Shown here one piece after another: positions 48,260-57,240 of a stretch of 64,000 nt of DNA. A program made the translations under genes and the position numbers. Under the pieces are notes generated by a model. It did no database searches. It saw only the letters and a list, made by a program, of their open reading frames with translations, and was not told the origin of the DNA. Source of the DNA: Acinetobacter sp. 10FS3-1 (GTDB taxonomy: Bacteria > Pseudomonadota > Gammaproteobacteria > Pseudomonadales > Moraxellaceae); NCBI RefSeq assembly GCF_013343215.1, contig NZ_CP039143.1:1736001-1800000 (forward strand), given 5' to 3'. Numbering within the stretch: the stretch's first letter is position 1; every line of letters begins with the position of its first letter.

Positions 48260-48640
48260 ATGAAAAAGACCTTATTTAAAACCTTCTCTTTGTGCGCCAT
48301 TTCTGTGGCAACTTTTCTGGGCACTTCCGCAAATGCTGCTGATGAAAATATTGAAGTTACACCCGTTCAATCTGTGACTCCGCATGAACTTGCTGCGATT
48401 TATGTCTTATCTGAAATCTGTCCAGGCATGGTCAAGGACAAAGCCAAATTCAACCAGGGCTATAACAAGCTGGTGGCTGAATATTTACCAGGTCAGAAAA
48501 ATCCGGTAGAGAGCTTAAATCAATTGAGCAAACAGGCAGATTTTCGCCATATTCTGGCCGAAGCCAAGACCGATGCCAAAAAGGCCGGTAAGAAAAAAAA
48601 TCAAGTGATTTGTGATGAATTAACTGCCTACAGCAATTAA
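48260..48640 (+). CDS. Small secreted protein, second of a tandem pair
   Basis: A 126-residue secreted protein with signal peptide (MKKTLFKTFSLCAISVATFL, cleavage likely after SANA). The mature part has LAAIYVLSEICPGMVKDKAK, ADFRHILAEAKTDAKKAGKK and VICDELT, which align with the preceding gene: E-[VI]-C-P, an A-D-x-[EF] then L-x-E-A-x-x-[GD]-A-K helix, and a final V-C/I-C. The C-terminal half is strongly basic (KKAGKKKNQ). Function is unknown; a periplasmic, possibly disulfide-bonded helical protein is expected. Confidence 0.72.
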   Translation: MKKTLFKTFSLCAISVATFLGTSANAADENIEVTPVQSVTPHELAAIYVLSEICPGMVKDKAKFNQGYNKLVAEYLPGQKNPVESLNQLSKQADFRHILAEAKTDAKKAGKKKNQVICDELTAYSN

Positions 48641-48702
48641 ATCATTTTTCTTGCAGCTACTTACAATACTTTTAAAATAACCCCGGGTTTCCCATAGAAG
48701 TC

Positions 48703-48736
48703 AGCCTAGCTTTGTCCTAAAATGCTAGGCTCTTTT
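48703..48736 (+). terminator. Hairpin upstream of the carboxypeptidase gene
   Basis: AGCCTAGC (48703-48710) pairs perfectly with GCTAGGCT (48724-48731), then CTTTTG. The 13-base loop is long and the T run short, so this is only a probable terminator for the gene before it. It overlaps an in-frame ATG of the next gene and argues against that start. Confidence 0.45.
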
Positions 48737-48769
48737 GTGCCTACATCAAGATATTGGAACCCACTAGAA

Positions 48770-49918
48770 ATGACCCAAAAAACCGCTCTTGCTGCATTAT
48801 TATTAATTCCTAGTTTCAGCTTTGCAGCAACTGTCTTATCTGCACCACCAGAATTGAATAATAAATCTTATGTGCTAATGGACTTCGAGACAGGGCAAAT
48901 TCTCGCTGCAAAAAATGAAAATGAAAAACTTGCCCCGGCTTCAATGACCAAGATGATGACCAGTTATCTCATCGAACAGAAGTTATTAAGCGGTGAGCTG
49001 ACTGAAAATGAACAGGTTCGTATGAACGAATCTGCCTGGTGCCGTGGGAGTAGCACCGAGTCATGTATGTATGTGCCCTTAAATGGTACCGCGACTACAC
49101 TGGAAATGTTACGCGGGATTATTATCCAGTCCGGTAATGATGCTTCTAAGGCGATGGCTGAACATATTGCAGGGAACGAAGGTACCTTTGCACATATGAT
49201 GAATCAGGAAGCGAAACGTATCGGCATGGTCAATACCAGCTTTGTGAACTCAACCGGTATGCCAGCAGAAGGTCATTATTCAACTGCAAAAGATATGGCG
49301 ATTTTGGCACAGCACATTATTAAAGACAGCTCAAAATACTATCCAATTTATTCAGAAAAAGAATTTACCTTTAATGGCATCAAACAGGGTAACCGTAATG
49401 CCCTGCTCTATACAGATCCAAGTGTGGATGGCTTAAAAACCGGCCATACCGATGAAGCGGGTTTCTGTTTAACCACCTCTGCCAAACGCGGACCAACTCG
49501 CCTGATCTCGGTGATTTTTGGTGCGCCATCAATGCAAGAACGTGCCTCACAGACACGTGACTTGCTGGCTTGGGGTTATGCCAACTTTGAAACCAAAAAT
49601 GTTCAACCCGCCAAGCAGGTGTTGGCTAAGGCCAAAGTCTGGTTTGCAAAGGAAGATGAAGTTCAGATCGGTCTTGCAGAAAACTTTAATGTGACTATGC
49701 CTAAAGGTCAGGCTAATGCCATTAAAACCCAGTTGGTCGTTCAGCCTAAACTGACCGCACCTTTACAGCCAGGTCAGGTCGTGGGGAAATATGTAGCGAC
49801 TCTGGATGGTAAAGTCATTTCAGAAAAACCGCTAGTTGCTTTAAATGCGGTTGAAGAAGCAGGCTTCTTTGCACGTATGCTCGACCATATCAAACAGTTC
49901 TTCAGCAACCTGTTCTAA
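48770..49918 (+). CDS. dacC: D-alanyl-D-alanine carboxypeptidase (PBP5/6 type)
   Basis: Periplasmic penicillin-binding protein that trims the terminal D-Ala of peptidoglycan stems. With the start at 48770 it has a clear signal peptide (MTQKTALAALLLIPSFSFAA) and 382 residues. Active-site motifs are Ser58-Met-Thr-Lys61, Ser121-Gly-Asn123 and Lys223-Thr-Gly225; the C-terminal PBP5 domain ends in an amphipathic membrane anchor (FFARMLDHIKQFFSNLF). The open frame reaches back to 48722, but that ATG lies in a hairpin. Confidence 0.93.
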   Translation: MTQKTALAALLLIPSFSFAATVLSAPPELNNKSYVLMDFETGQILAAKNENEKLAPASMTKMMTSYLIEQKLLSGELTENEQVRMNESAWCRGSSTESCMYVPLNGTATTLEMLRGIIIQSGNDASKAMAEHIAGNEGTFAHMMNQEAKRIGMVNTSFVNSTGMPAEGHYSTAKDMAILAQHIIKDSSKYYPIYSEKEFTFNGIKQGNRNALLYTDPSVDGLKTGHTDEAGFCLTTSAKRGPTRLISVIFGAPSMQERASQTRDLLAWGYANFETKNVQPAKQVLAKAKVWFAKEDEVQIGLAENFNVTMPKGQANAIKTQLVVQPKLTAPLQPGQVVGKYVATLDGKVISEKPLVALNAVEEAGFFARMLDHIKQFFSNLF

Positions 49919-49946
49919 GTCAAACATTCCGTCTTAGACGAAAGCC

Positions 49947-49975
49947 AAAGCATTCATTCAGATGGATGCTTTTTT
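49947..49975 (+). terminator. Terminator of dacC
   Basis: AAAGCATTCAT pairs with ATGGATGCTTT (one G-U) around TCAG, then T6. Confidence 0.85.
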
Positions 49976-50020
49976 GTTCTATACTCTTCATGTTTTTTAA
50001 TAAGCCTCGGACCCCGCAAT

Positions 50021-50560
50021 ATGCACCCAAATATTCGCCCTTATTTAAACACTCGCCCACAGATCGATACTTCCTGCTATATCGATCCCATGAGCATTGT
50101 GGTCGGTGATGTGGTATTGGCTGAAAATGTCTCAGTATGGCCTTTTGCGGTGATTCGTGGTGATGTGAACTCGATTCGAATCGGTAAAAACTCCAACGTT
50201 CAGGATCATGCCATGCTGCATGTCAGCCATAAAAAAGCTGACAAACCAAATGGTTCACCTTTAATTATTGGAGAAGATGTCACGATTGGCCATCATGTGA
50301 CTCTACATGGCTGCACCATTGGCAACCGCGTCCTCATTGGCATTAACAGTATTATTCTGGATGATGTGTTAATTCCTAATGATGTCATGATTGGTGCAGG
50401 AACGCTGGTACCGCCCGGCAAGGTACTGGAAAGCGGCTGGTTATATGTGGGCAGCCCTGCCAAAAAAGCCCGTCCACTAACTGAAAAAGAATTGGCTTTT
50501 TTATCCTATTCCGCACAGAATTATGTCAAGGTATCGACTAATTACTTGAACCAAACTTGA
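50021..50560 (+). CDS. Gamma carbonic anhydrase family protein (YrdA type)
   Basis: A 179-residue left-handed beta-helix protein built of hexapeptide repeats such as VVGDVV, VWPFAV, IGEDVT, IGNRVL. The metal-binding histidines of gamma carbonic anhydrases are present in NVQDHAMLHV and GHHVTLHGCT. Most YrdA/CaiE-like members are zinc trimers whose carbonic anhydrase activity is uncertain. The ATG at 50021 gives the usual N-terminus (YLNTRPQIDTSCYID). Single gene. Confidence 0.9.
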   Translation: MHPNIRPYLNTRPQIDTSCYIDPMSIVVGDVVLAENVSVWPFAVIRGDVNSIRIGKNSNVQDHAMLHVSHKKADKPNGSPLIIGEDVTIGHHVTLHGCTIGNRVLIGINSIILDDVLIPNDVMIGAGTLVPPGKVLESGWLYVGSPAKKARPLTEKELAFLSYSAQNYVKVSTNYLNQT

Positions 50561-50592
50561 GCTTCTCTATCCATCATACATAAAAATTGGCT

Positions 50593-50680
50593 TAAAAAAT
50601 AAAAGGACGAGAGGCACCGCTTGGGCTACCACACCAAATGCACTGCTCTAGTCCTTGGGTGCGATAGTAGTCAATTACTC
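50593..50680 (-). ncRNA. Candidate structured small RNA
   Basis: On the minus strand AAGGAC (50656-50651) pairs with GTCCTT (50608-50603) as the base of one long hairpin; inside it GAG/CTC, GCA/TGC and TTTGG/CCAAG pair in nested order, and the base is followed by a T-rich run (TTTTATTTTTT). No protein gene on this strand ends here, so it looks like a small RNA with its own terminator. A possible promoter (TTGAGA, 18 bases, AGTAAT) lies upstream near 50675-50705. Acinetobacter genomes are known to carry a multi-copy C4-like sRNA family; membership was not tested. Confidence 0.42.
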
Positions 50681-50749
50681 TGTGTTGATGCTTTTTTCTC
50701 AAACAGCAGCATTGCTATATGTAAGTGGTTCTCAAGTTAGGGTTTGTTA

Positions 50750-51360
50750 ACCTTTCATAAAGGCAGCCAAATATAAATACAAGCTAAAAAAAACCGCACT
50801 TTAATAATTTCGCTTTAGCTGATCATACCGAGTAGCCATACCTCTAAGCTGTTTTAAGCTTGCAAAGCTATTGTCAACTAAAGGCCTCATTTCATATACA
50901 TACCGATCTATATTTTTACCGCCAGACTACTTCGAGTGAATTCTTCCCGAAACATTCATTTAAATTTGAATATATTGATTTTTTCTCTTAGTGAGTTTCC
51001 ATCATAACTTTTATCAGCAATAATATCAGTTTCTGCCACTCCCCAACAAACAACCAAAACAGGAGAAACTTGGACCTTATAGCTTGTCTCATCCCCAATG
51101 ATAATTCTAGGATTACCATTTAAATCGACTCCTAAATGAATTTGAGCACTGTCTCCACCGATACTTTTGAAATACCTTGATTTTGAATGCCCGTAGCAGA
51201 CTGATGTGTGCGCCTAGCTTGCACCAATAAATATCCACTCTGAAGCAACGTCAGAGGAAATTAAATAGTTTGAATAGTTTATTTTTGACCATCGAGAAAA
51301 CTGCTTGAATATTATATTGGATTTCCTAAAGGCGGTAAGTAAATCTCACCAAGACTAACC
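50750..51360 (-). pseudogene. Decayed IS5-family (IS427-group) transposase
   Basis: Minus-strand fragments in several frames resemble this transposase group: FSRWSKIN and ASEWIFIGASI near the start, then SKYFKSIGGDSAQIHLGVDL and NGNPRIIIGD, then TDIIADKSYDGNSLREKI, and finally YEMRPLVDNSFASLKQLRG and MATRYDQLKRNY. The DDE residues near the middle and end are partly kept, but stops and at least three frame changes break the gene and the N-terminus is missing. No inverted repeats or target duplication were found. Bases 51361-51594 hold nothing recognisable. Confidence 0.75.
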
Positions 51361-51594
51361 TAGTCAAATCGGATAAAAAATAGTTTCAATAAAATTTCAT
51401 TCGGTATAAAGACAAAAATTAAGAAAAATAGTTCTTAACTTAGACCGCGTTGATGTCAGCATGGTATGAGGTGTAATGAGTGTAAAATCGGGTTAGCGAT
51501 TGATTGTACTATCTCGCTATTTTTTGGGAAAAGAATATCTATAGATCCGACACTACAACATCAAATTTTTTTATAGGTTTAAAATTAATACTTA

Positions 51595-51625
51595 TAAAAA
51601 AACCTCTCAATAGAGAGGTTTTTTT
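51595..51625. terminator. Terminator of hfq
   Basis: A6-AACCTCTC pairs with GAGAGGTT-T5 around AATA, 14 bases beyond the hfq stop. Confidence 0.92.
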
Positions 51626-51638
51626 ATTTCAGATTCGA

Positions 51639-52160
51639 TTAACGATTGTTTTCGTCGTCTGAAGAATCTTCAAATTTCGAGTCATTCTCAAAGCCTGTGC
51701 CTTGAGCACCAAAGCCTGCGCCTTGACCACCAAAGCCCGCGCCTTGACCACCAAAACCGCCAGCACCCTGACCGAAGCCACCTTGGCCACCGAAACCACC
51801 TTGGCCACCGAAACCGCCAGCACCTTGACCGAAGCCGCCTTGACCACCAAAGCCGCCTGCGCCTTGACCACCAAAGCCACCTTGACCACCAAAGCCACCC
51901 GCGCCTTGACCACCAAAGCCCGCACCTTGAGGACCAGCAGGTGCACCAGCAGGACGTGGATTACGTGCAGGAACTACAGTTGAAATTGCATGTTTGTAAA
52001 CCATTTGGCTTACTGTATTTTTTAATAAAACAACATATTGGTCAAAAGATTCAATATGACCTTGTAATTTGATACCGTTTACCAGGAAGATAGAAACAGG
52101 AATACGTTCCTTACGAAGAGAATTCAGAAACGGATCTTGTAAAGTTTGACCTTTAGACAT
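51639..52160 (-). CDS. hfq: RNA chaperone Hfq with extended glycine-rich C-terminus
   Basis: Hexameric Sm-like protein that pairs small RNAs with mRNAs. Residues 1-66 are the standard core: [35 protein letters not shown] (Sm1) and [11 protein letters not shown] (Sm2). E. coli Hfq has about 102 residues; this one has 173 because of a tail (76-157) of [14 protein letters not shown] repeats and an acidic end ([11 protein letters not shown]). Such tails are known from Acinetobacter and Moraxella. It follows miaA by about 90 bases in the conserved tsaE-mutL-miaA-hfq order. Confidence 0.96.
   Translation of the reverse strand: MSKGQTLQDPFLNSLRKERIPVSIFLVNGIKLQGHIESFDQYVVLLKNTVSQMVYKHAISTVVPARNPRPAGAPAGPQGAGFGGQGAGGFGGQGGFGGQGAGGFGGQGGFGQGAGGFGGQGGFGGQGGFGQGAGGFGGQGAGFGGQGAGFGAQGTGFENDSKFEDSSDDENNR
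51690..51935 (-). repeat. Gly/Gln-rich coding repeats in the hfq tail
   Basis: Short imperfect tandem units encoding [15 protein letters not shown] and GAGFGGQ. Because the units are near-identical at DNA level, the copy number is expected to vary between strains and assemblies. The same DNA gives a long open frame of Val/Ala/Lys text in another frame, which is not a gene. Confidence 0.85.
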
Positions 52161-52253
52161 GTTATAACTCCAAAAAAAATTAAAAATCAGCGCAAAAAAC
52201 TATCTCTATTTTTCAATTAAAAATTATAAAAAAGATAGTCTCTAAATTTTGCT

Positions 52254-53198
52254 TTATCCGTGACAGTTTCGCAAGTCTTCTTGGGCCTGCTCGAGCGTAA
52301 AATATGTAGTAAATTTATGCTTTTCTTGCAAAGATCTCAACCAGGTATATTGACGTTTTGCAAGTTGTCGTGTTGCGAACAAAGCCTTATCTTCCATTTC
52401 TCGTTGTTTTTCGCTACTTATATTGCCATTTTTTAAGAATTCTATGGCCTGACGATAACCGACTGAACGCATTGACGGTAAATTATCATCAAAATCGTAT
52501 TTTCCCATTAACTCCTTAACTTCATTCAAAAATCCGTTTTTCCACATTAATTCAAGCCGTATCTCAATACGTTTGTGCAATTCTACCCGATCTGGCATCA
52601 GGGCATAATTATGGAAACTGTAACGATATGGTTGATTTTTTGGTTGTTCTGCTTGTAGTTTTGTAATCGGCTCACCTGTCAGCCTAAAGACTTCCAAGGC
52701 ACGGATGATGCGCTGTTTATCACTTGGCTTGAACTTTTGTCCAGCGACCGGGTCAACCCGACACAATTCTGCATAGACGGCCTCCCAGCCTTCACGTATA
52801 GCCTGATCTTCAATCTCAGCACGAACCGTATAGTCTGCACTTGGCAAATTATCCGACAACCCCTCTAATAGCGCCTTAAAATACAGCATAGTGCCACCCA
52901 CTAAAATCGGAGTCTTGCCACGGGCATGAATCTCATCAATCAGTTTGCAGGCATCTTCGACAAAGTTTGCCGCAGAATAGACTTCCAGCGGACTAATAAT
53001 ATCGATCAGATGATGCGGATAACGCGCCAGTTCCTCTTTTGAGGGCTTGGCTGTACCAATATCCATCTCCCGGTAAACCAAGGCTGAATCAACTGAAATC
53101 AGTTCAAAATTTCCTTGCTCATAAAGTTCACATGCCAAAGCAGTTTTACCGCTTGCAGTTGGTCCCATTAAATTGATGACCGGCAGTTGATTGGACAT
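52254..53198 (-). CDS. miaA: tRNA dimethylallyltransferase MiaA
   Basis: Adds dimethylallyl to N6 of A37 in tRNAs that read UNN codons. The P-loop [11 protein letters not shown] is at residues 12-22, followed by [36 protein letters not shown] and [14 protein letters not shown]. The 314-residue length is normal. It starts six bases after the mutL stop and precedes hfq, so it belongs to the same operon. Confidence 0.96.
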   Translation of the reverse strand: MSNQLPVINLMGPTASGKTALACELYEQGNFELISVDSALVYREMDIGTAKPSKEELARYPHHLIDIISPLEVYSAANFVEDACKLIDEIHARGKTPILVGGTMLYFKALLEGLSDNLPSADYTVRAEIEDQAIREGWEAVYAELCRVDPVAGQKFKPSDKQRIIRALEVFRLTGEPITKLQAEQPKNQPYRYSFHNYALMPDRVELHKRIEIRLELMWKNGFLNEVKELMGKYDFDDNLPSMRSVGYRQAIEFLKNGNISSEKQREMEDKALFATRQLAKRQYTWLRSLQEKHKFTTYFTLEQAQEDLRNCHG

Positions 53199-53204
53199 GT
53201 AAGA

Positions 53205-55175
53205 CTACTCTCCCCGAGCAAAAAGTTTATCAAGTTGAGCCAATGGAAAAGCTCGCCAGGTTGGACGACCATGATTACATTGACTCGCAAATTCAGTGTG
53301 TTCCATCTGACGCAATAAAGCATTCATTTCAGATAGACTTAAAATACGATGGGCACGTACTGCACCGTGACAAGCCATGCCTGCCAGAATCTGGTCACGT
53401 TTCTGCAATAAGCCCTGCGCCTGATCATTGGGATCAAGGTCATTAAGAAGTTCAGGAATCAAGGCATCAAAATCGGCTTTGTGCAAAATGGCCGGTACAC
53501 CACGTACAATCACCTGCTCATCACCATACTGATCAATTTCCAGCCCCAGACGTGCCAGCTGATCTCTCAGCTCATCAATCCGCATGGCCTGCATCCGGCT
53601 GATATTCACGACTTTAGGTATCAGCAATTGTTGTGACATCCAGAATTCCGGCTTGTCCCAGGCCATTTTCATCTGTTGCAGCAAAATACGTTCATGTGCC
53701 GCATGCATATCCACAATAATCAGGCCTTCGATATTCTGTGCCAGAATATAAATGCCGTGCAGCTGGGCAATGGCAATGCCTAAAGGGTGTTCATCGACTT
53801 TGCTTTGCAGATGAGTCTGAAAGCTATCGCCAACAGACGCATCGGTAACAGTATCAAGCTCTCGCAAGGGTGCCAGATAGCTTTTTAAGGCATTATTGAG
53901 TTGCTGTGAACCAGTATAAGATTTACTGTAATCTGGCGCATAATGCACAGTTTGCGGCCGTGAGGATTCAAAATCTGTCAGTATATCCAAAGGTGCATTT
54001 TCGTCCTGAACAGGAACAGTGGACGAGTGAGCTGGCATTTGGGCTGTCACTGACTGGTGCAGGCTGAATTGCTCCTGATAGCGTGGTTGAGATGCACTCG
54101 CCACAGCTTCACCTTCAGTCTTCATTGCCTCTGACAGATCAGCACTCGCCGTCTGGAACTGTGCCAAGGTTTCCTTGGCATAATGCCGTACAAACTCATG
54201 CACTTCACGCTGGTTCAGAAAACGTATTTCATGCTTGGTCGGATGCACATTGACATCAATACTTTCCGGGTCAATTTCCAGAAACAGTAAATAGGCCGCA
54301 TGCTGATGACCATGCAGAATACCGTCATACGCCATACGCAAGGCATGGGAAATGGTCTTATCCTTGACAATCCGCCCATTCACATAGACATATTGCAGAT
54401 CAGCCTGTGCACGTGCATCAGAGGGATGACCGAGCCAACCCGATAAACGCATGTTAATACTATCCGCATCCATCCAGTAAGCATTTTCAGTAAACTGGCG
54501 GCCAAGTAACTGCTGCACCCGCTGAAAGCGTAATGCGCCACTGTCTGCCACTGGCAGATTCAGTTTGATGCTGTCATTGTGTTCCAGAACAAAACGGATA
54601 TTAAAATGGGTCAACGCCATACGGCGGACAATTTCTTCAATATGCCCAAATTCGGTTCCAGGCTTTTTCAGAAATTTACGTCGTGCCGGTACATTAAAGA
54701 ATAAATCCTGCACCCGGATCTGGGTGCCTTTAGGCGCCGCGACCGGCTGAATTTCCTGATGTTCAAACGCGGTCCCATTGACTTCGACCTGATAGCCAAT
54801 GCCGTCTTCATTCTGGCTACTGGTCAGACTTAAACGCGATACAGCAGCAATCGATGCCAAAGCCTCCCCACGAAATCCGAGACTGTTAATGGCATGCAGC
54901 TCTTCCGCAGTCTGAATTTTACTGGTCGCATGACGCAGCACAGCCAATGGCAAATCTTCATGATGGATACCACGTCCATTATCAGTGATTTCAATCAGTG
55001 TACTGCCGCCCTGTTCCACCCGGATCAGCAGCTCGGTTGCTCCTGCATCAATTGAGTTTTCCAGTAATTCCTTCACCACAGATGCGGGACGTTCAATCAC
55101 CTCTCCCGCTGCAATCTGGTTGGCAAGTGCCGGATCAAGTGCACGGATACGGCGTATACTGAGATCATGAACCAT
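53205..55175 (-). CDS. mutL: DNA mismatch repair protein MutL
   Basis: Mismatch-repair coordinator of 656 residues. The N-terminal GHKL ATPase shows ENSIDAGA, DNGRGI and GFRGEALASI; a variable linker follows (about 335-450); the C-terminal dimerisation/endonuclease domain has VDMHAAHERILLQ, MACHGAVRAH and CNHGRPTW. In the usual endonuclease motif DQHA-x2-E-x4-E the second residue is Met and the last Glu is replaced by Gln here. The start overlaps the end of tsaE by 11 bases. Confidence 0.96.
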   Translation of the reverse strand: MVHDLSIRRIRALDPALANQIAAGEVIERPASVVKELLENSIDAGATELLIRVEQGGSTLIEITDNGRGIHHEDLPLAVLRHATSKIQTAEELHAINSLGFRGEALASIAAVSRLSLTSSQNEDGIGYQVEVNGTAFEHQEIQPVAAPKGTQIRVQDLFFNVPARRKFLKKPGTEFGHIEEIVRRMALTHFNIRFVLEHNDSIKLNLPVADSGALRFQRVQQLLGRQFTENAYWMDADSINMRLSGWLGHPSDARAQADLQYVYVNGRIVKDKTISHALRMAYDGILHGHQHAAYLLFLEIDPESIDVNVHPTKHEIRFLNQREVHEFVRHYAKETLAQFQTASADLSEAMKTEGEAVASASQPRYQEQFSLHQSVTAQMPAHSSTVPVQDENAPLDILTDFESSRPQTVHYAPDYSKSYTGSQQLNNALKSYLAPLRELDTVTDASVGDSFQTHLQSKVDEHPLGIAIAQLHGIYILAQNIEGLIIVDMHAAHERILLQQMKMAWDKPEFWMSQQLLIPKVVNISRMQAMRIDELRDQLARLGLEIDQYGDEQVIVRGVPAILHKADFDALIPELLNDLDPNDQAQGLLQKRDQILAGMACHGAVRAHRILSLSEMNALLRQMEHTEFASQCNHGRPTWRAFPLAQLDKLFARGE

Positions 55176-55644
55176 GTGAAAATTCGCGCTCCAAAGCCTG
55201 TTTTAATGCCAGATTAGATGAAATCAAACTCACAGTACGTGTAAGTTCATCTTCGGATTTTAAAATTTCAATAATTAAATCTGCCTGTGGAATTTCATCC
55301 CCACCTTTAGATGGCCATTCAAATAAAAATAACGCATTCGGCGTTTCCAGATAATCTCGAATGCCCATCAATTCAAGCTCATAAGGGTCATTTAGACGAT
55401 ACAGGTCAAAATGAAAAATATCCTGCTCATTAATTTGATACGGCTCGACCAAAGTATAGGTGGGGCTTTTTACCGAGCCTTTGTGGCCAAGCTGCTGCAA
55501 GTAATAGCGCGTTAATGTAGTTTTCCCTGCCCCCAAGTCACCAATCAAATAGACAACACCAGCAGGAAAGGTTTCTGCCAGAACTTTGGCCAATTTTCGG
55601 GTATCTTCTTCATGATTTAAAGTGACATTCAAGGAATAAGGCAT
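55165..55644 (-). CDS. tsaE: tRNA threonylcarbamoyladenosine biosynthesis ATPase TsaE
   Basis: ATPase that works with TsaB and TsaD to make t6A37 in tRNA. The P-loop GDLGAGKTT is at residues 35-43; SPTYTLVEPY and FHFDLYRL follow. The open frame begins at 55710, but the ATG at 55644 with GAG five bases upstream gives the standard ~159-residue protein and the upstream codons have no family resemblance. First gene of the tsaE-mutL-miaA-hfq run; amiB, which separates tsaE and mutL in enterobacteria, is absent here. Confidence 0.93.
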   Translation of the reverse strand: MPYSLNVTLNHEEDTRKLAKVLAETFPAGVVYLIGDLGAGKTTLTRYYLQQLGHKGSVKSPTYTLVEPYQINEQDIFHFDLYRLNDPYELELMGIRDYLETPNALFLFEWPSKGGDEIPQADLIIEILKSEDELTRTVSLISSNLALKQALEREFSHGS

Positions 55645-55772
55645 ATTACTCACGACATGCGATAAAAGAATAATTATGATAGCATCGCAGCACTTTAAAA
55701 GCCTATTCACCTCTGTGAGAAACTGTGTTTTTTCACAGCATCTGTTTTAATAAGAGAGCTTGCGACCTAATC

Positions 55773-56681
55773 ATGCATTCGCCTGTTGATTTTAAGCCAC
55801 CTATGCTGAATGGCGTAAGTGCGAGTAAAGTTTTTTTGCAAGCTGTTTCCCCCCGTCCTGCGACCATTTATGCTTATTTATGTCAGCAGTTCCGGCACAT
55901 CGAACCCCGCGAATGGCAGTCCCGCTTTGAGCTCGGTCTGGTGTATGACGCTCAGGGCCAAGTCTTAACGGTAGAGAGTCCCTTTCAGCCCAACACGCAC
56001 TGTTTTTACTATCGCTTTTTGGCTTATGAAGCCCATGTTCCCTTTCAGCATCAGATTCTGTTTGAAAACGAACATCTGCTGGTGGTCGACAAGCCACACT
56101 TTTTGACCATGAGTCCCACCGGACAGTATGTACAGGAAACGTTACTCGTCCGGCTAAAACAGCAGACCGGAAATGAGCATCTTAGCCCGATTCACCGACT
56201 GGACCGTGAAACTGCCGGAGTTGTGCTGATTTCCAAATGTGTAGAATCGCGTGGTGCCTATCAGCAGATGTTTGCGACCCGGCAAGTACAAAAAACCTAT
56301 CATGCGATTGCCGCTTATCGTCCTGATTTAAACTTCCCGATGACTTTAAGCCTGAAAATGGAAAAAGGGCAGCCTTTTTATACCATGCAGATCGTTGAAG
56401 GTGAGCCAAATAGTGAAACGCTTATTCAACTGCTAGAACACAAAGGGCAATGGGCGAAATATGAACTGCACCCCCATACCGGAAAACAGCATCAGCTGCG
56501 CGTCCATTTGAATCATTTAAATATCCCGATTCAACATGATCCTTTTTATCCCGAAGTGGTGCATAAAGCTGAATATGACTTTTCCCAGCCTTTAAAACTG
56601 CTTGCCAAACAGCTCCAGTTTAAGGATCCGCTCACAGAACAACAGATGAGTTTTAGTTCAAAATTTGAATTGACACTGTAA
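55773..56681 (+). CDS. RluA-family pseudouridine synthase
   Basis: A pseudouridine synthase of the RluA/RsuA superfamily with the catalytic Asp in HRLDRETAGVVLIS and the later LHPHTGKQHQLRVHLNHL motif. The N-terminal ~90 residues do not contain a clear S4 domain but match the group of proteins that begin MLNGVSASKVFLQ. The frame extends back to a GTG at 55725 that overlaps the tsaE promoter region; 55773 is the first ATG and is chosen, though 55803 is also possible. RNA target is unknown. Confidence 0.85.
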   Translation: MHSPVDFKPPMLNGVSASKVFLQAVSPRPATIYAYLCQQFRHIEPREWQSRFELGLVYDAQGQVLTVESPFQPNTHCFYYRFLAYEAHVPFQHQILFENEHLLVVDKPHFLTMSPTGQYVQETLLVRLKQQTGNEHLSPIHRLDRETAGVVLISKCVESRGAYQQMFATRQVQKTYHAIAAYRPDLNFPMTLSLKMEKGQPFYTMQIVEGEPNSETLIQLLEHKGQWAKYELHPHTGKQHQLRVHLNHLNIPIQHDPFYPEVVHKAEYDFSQPLKLLAKQLQFKDPLTEQQMSFSSKFELTL

Positions 56682-56795
56682 ATCGCTTGTCATTACAGAT
56701 TATTTTCTAAAATCGGTCGCTTTAAGATTGAAATTCAACATTAAATGATTAGAATAAATGCGAAAAGTTAAGTAATTTAAAGCTTTGAAAATATT

Positions 56796-57143
56796 ATGAG
56801 AAAAACTGAAGTCTATCAAATTCGCCTGGATTCCCAAGAAAAGAAACAGGCTTTTGCAGTATTTAAGCAATTAGGGATTACACCCGCTCAGGCAGTGCGG
56901 CTGTTTTTTAAACAGGTTGTTATTACCAAGTCAATTCCTTTCTCCATCGAGAACCAGAATATCGATCTGGAGCAGCTGATTAAATTGCGCAAACTGAAGC
57001 AAAATGAACTGAGAGCAGAGCAAGCCCTTCATCCGGTTACTACTGCTCAGGCAGCAGATCATCAAGAACTGGTTGCAGATGATGATCATCTTGATTTATT
57101 TGAAGAACTTAATGCAATTTTGGGTGAAAGCGACAAAATTTAA
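56796..57143 (+). CDS. RelB/DinJ-family antitoxin-like protein, no toxin beside it
   Basis: A 115-residue protein whose first 50 residues (RKTEVYQIRLDSQEKKQAFA, LGITPAQAVRLFFKQVV, SIPF) match the ribbon-helix-helix DNA-binding part of RelB/DinJ antitoxins. The C-terminal part is longer than usual, Ala/Gln-rich then acidic (VADDDHLDLFEELN). No RelE/YafQ toxin lies up- or downstream; the next gene is an acetyltransferase of ordinary type. It may be an orphan antitoxin turned regulator. Confidence 0.72.
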   Translation: MRKTEVYQIRLDSQEKKQAFAVFKQLGITPAQAVRLFFKQVVITKSIPFSIENQNIDLEQLIKLRKLKQNELRAEQALHPVTTAQAADHQELVADDDHLDLFEELNAILGESDKI

Positions 57144-57240
57144 CATTGTTGCACTTAGGAACAATTCTTAAGTCCCTCCTCTGGCTAATTTCGCTATGCT
57201 TTATGCTAATGATCAAGCAAAATTAGCATGGAGTAAGCCA

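Noticed and set aside
51690..51935. Short tandem repeats as a possible CRISPR array
   Set aside because: The units are contiguous coding repeats without unique spacers, inside the hfq reading frame.
51629..51946. Open frame of 105 codons in another frame of hfq, rich in Val, Ala and Lys
   Set aside because: It is a shadow of the glycine-rich repeats; the composition follows from the repeated DNA and it has no ribosome-binding site.
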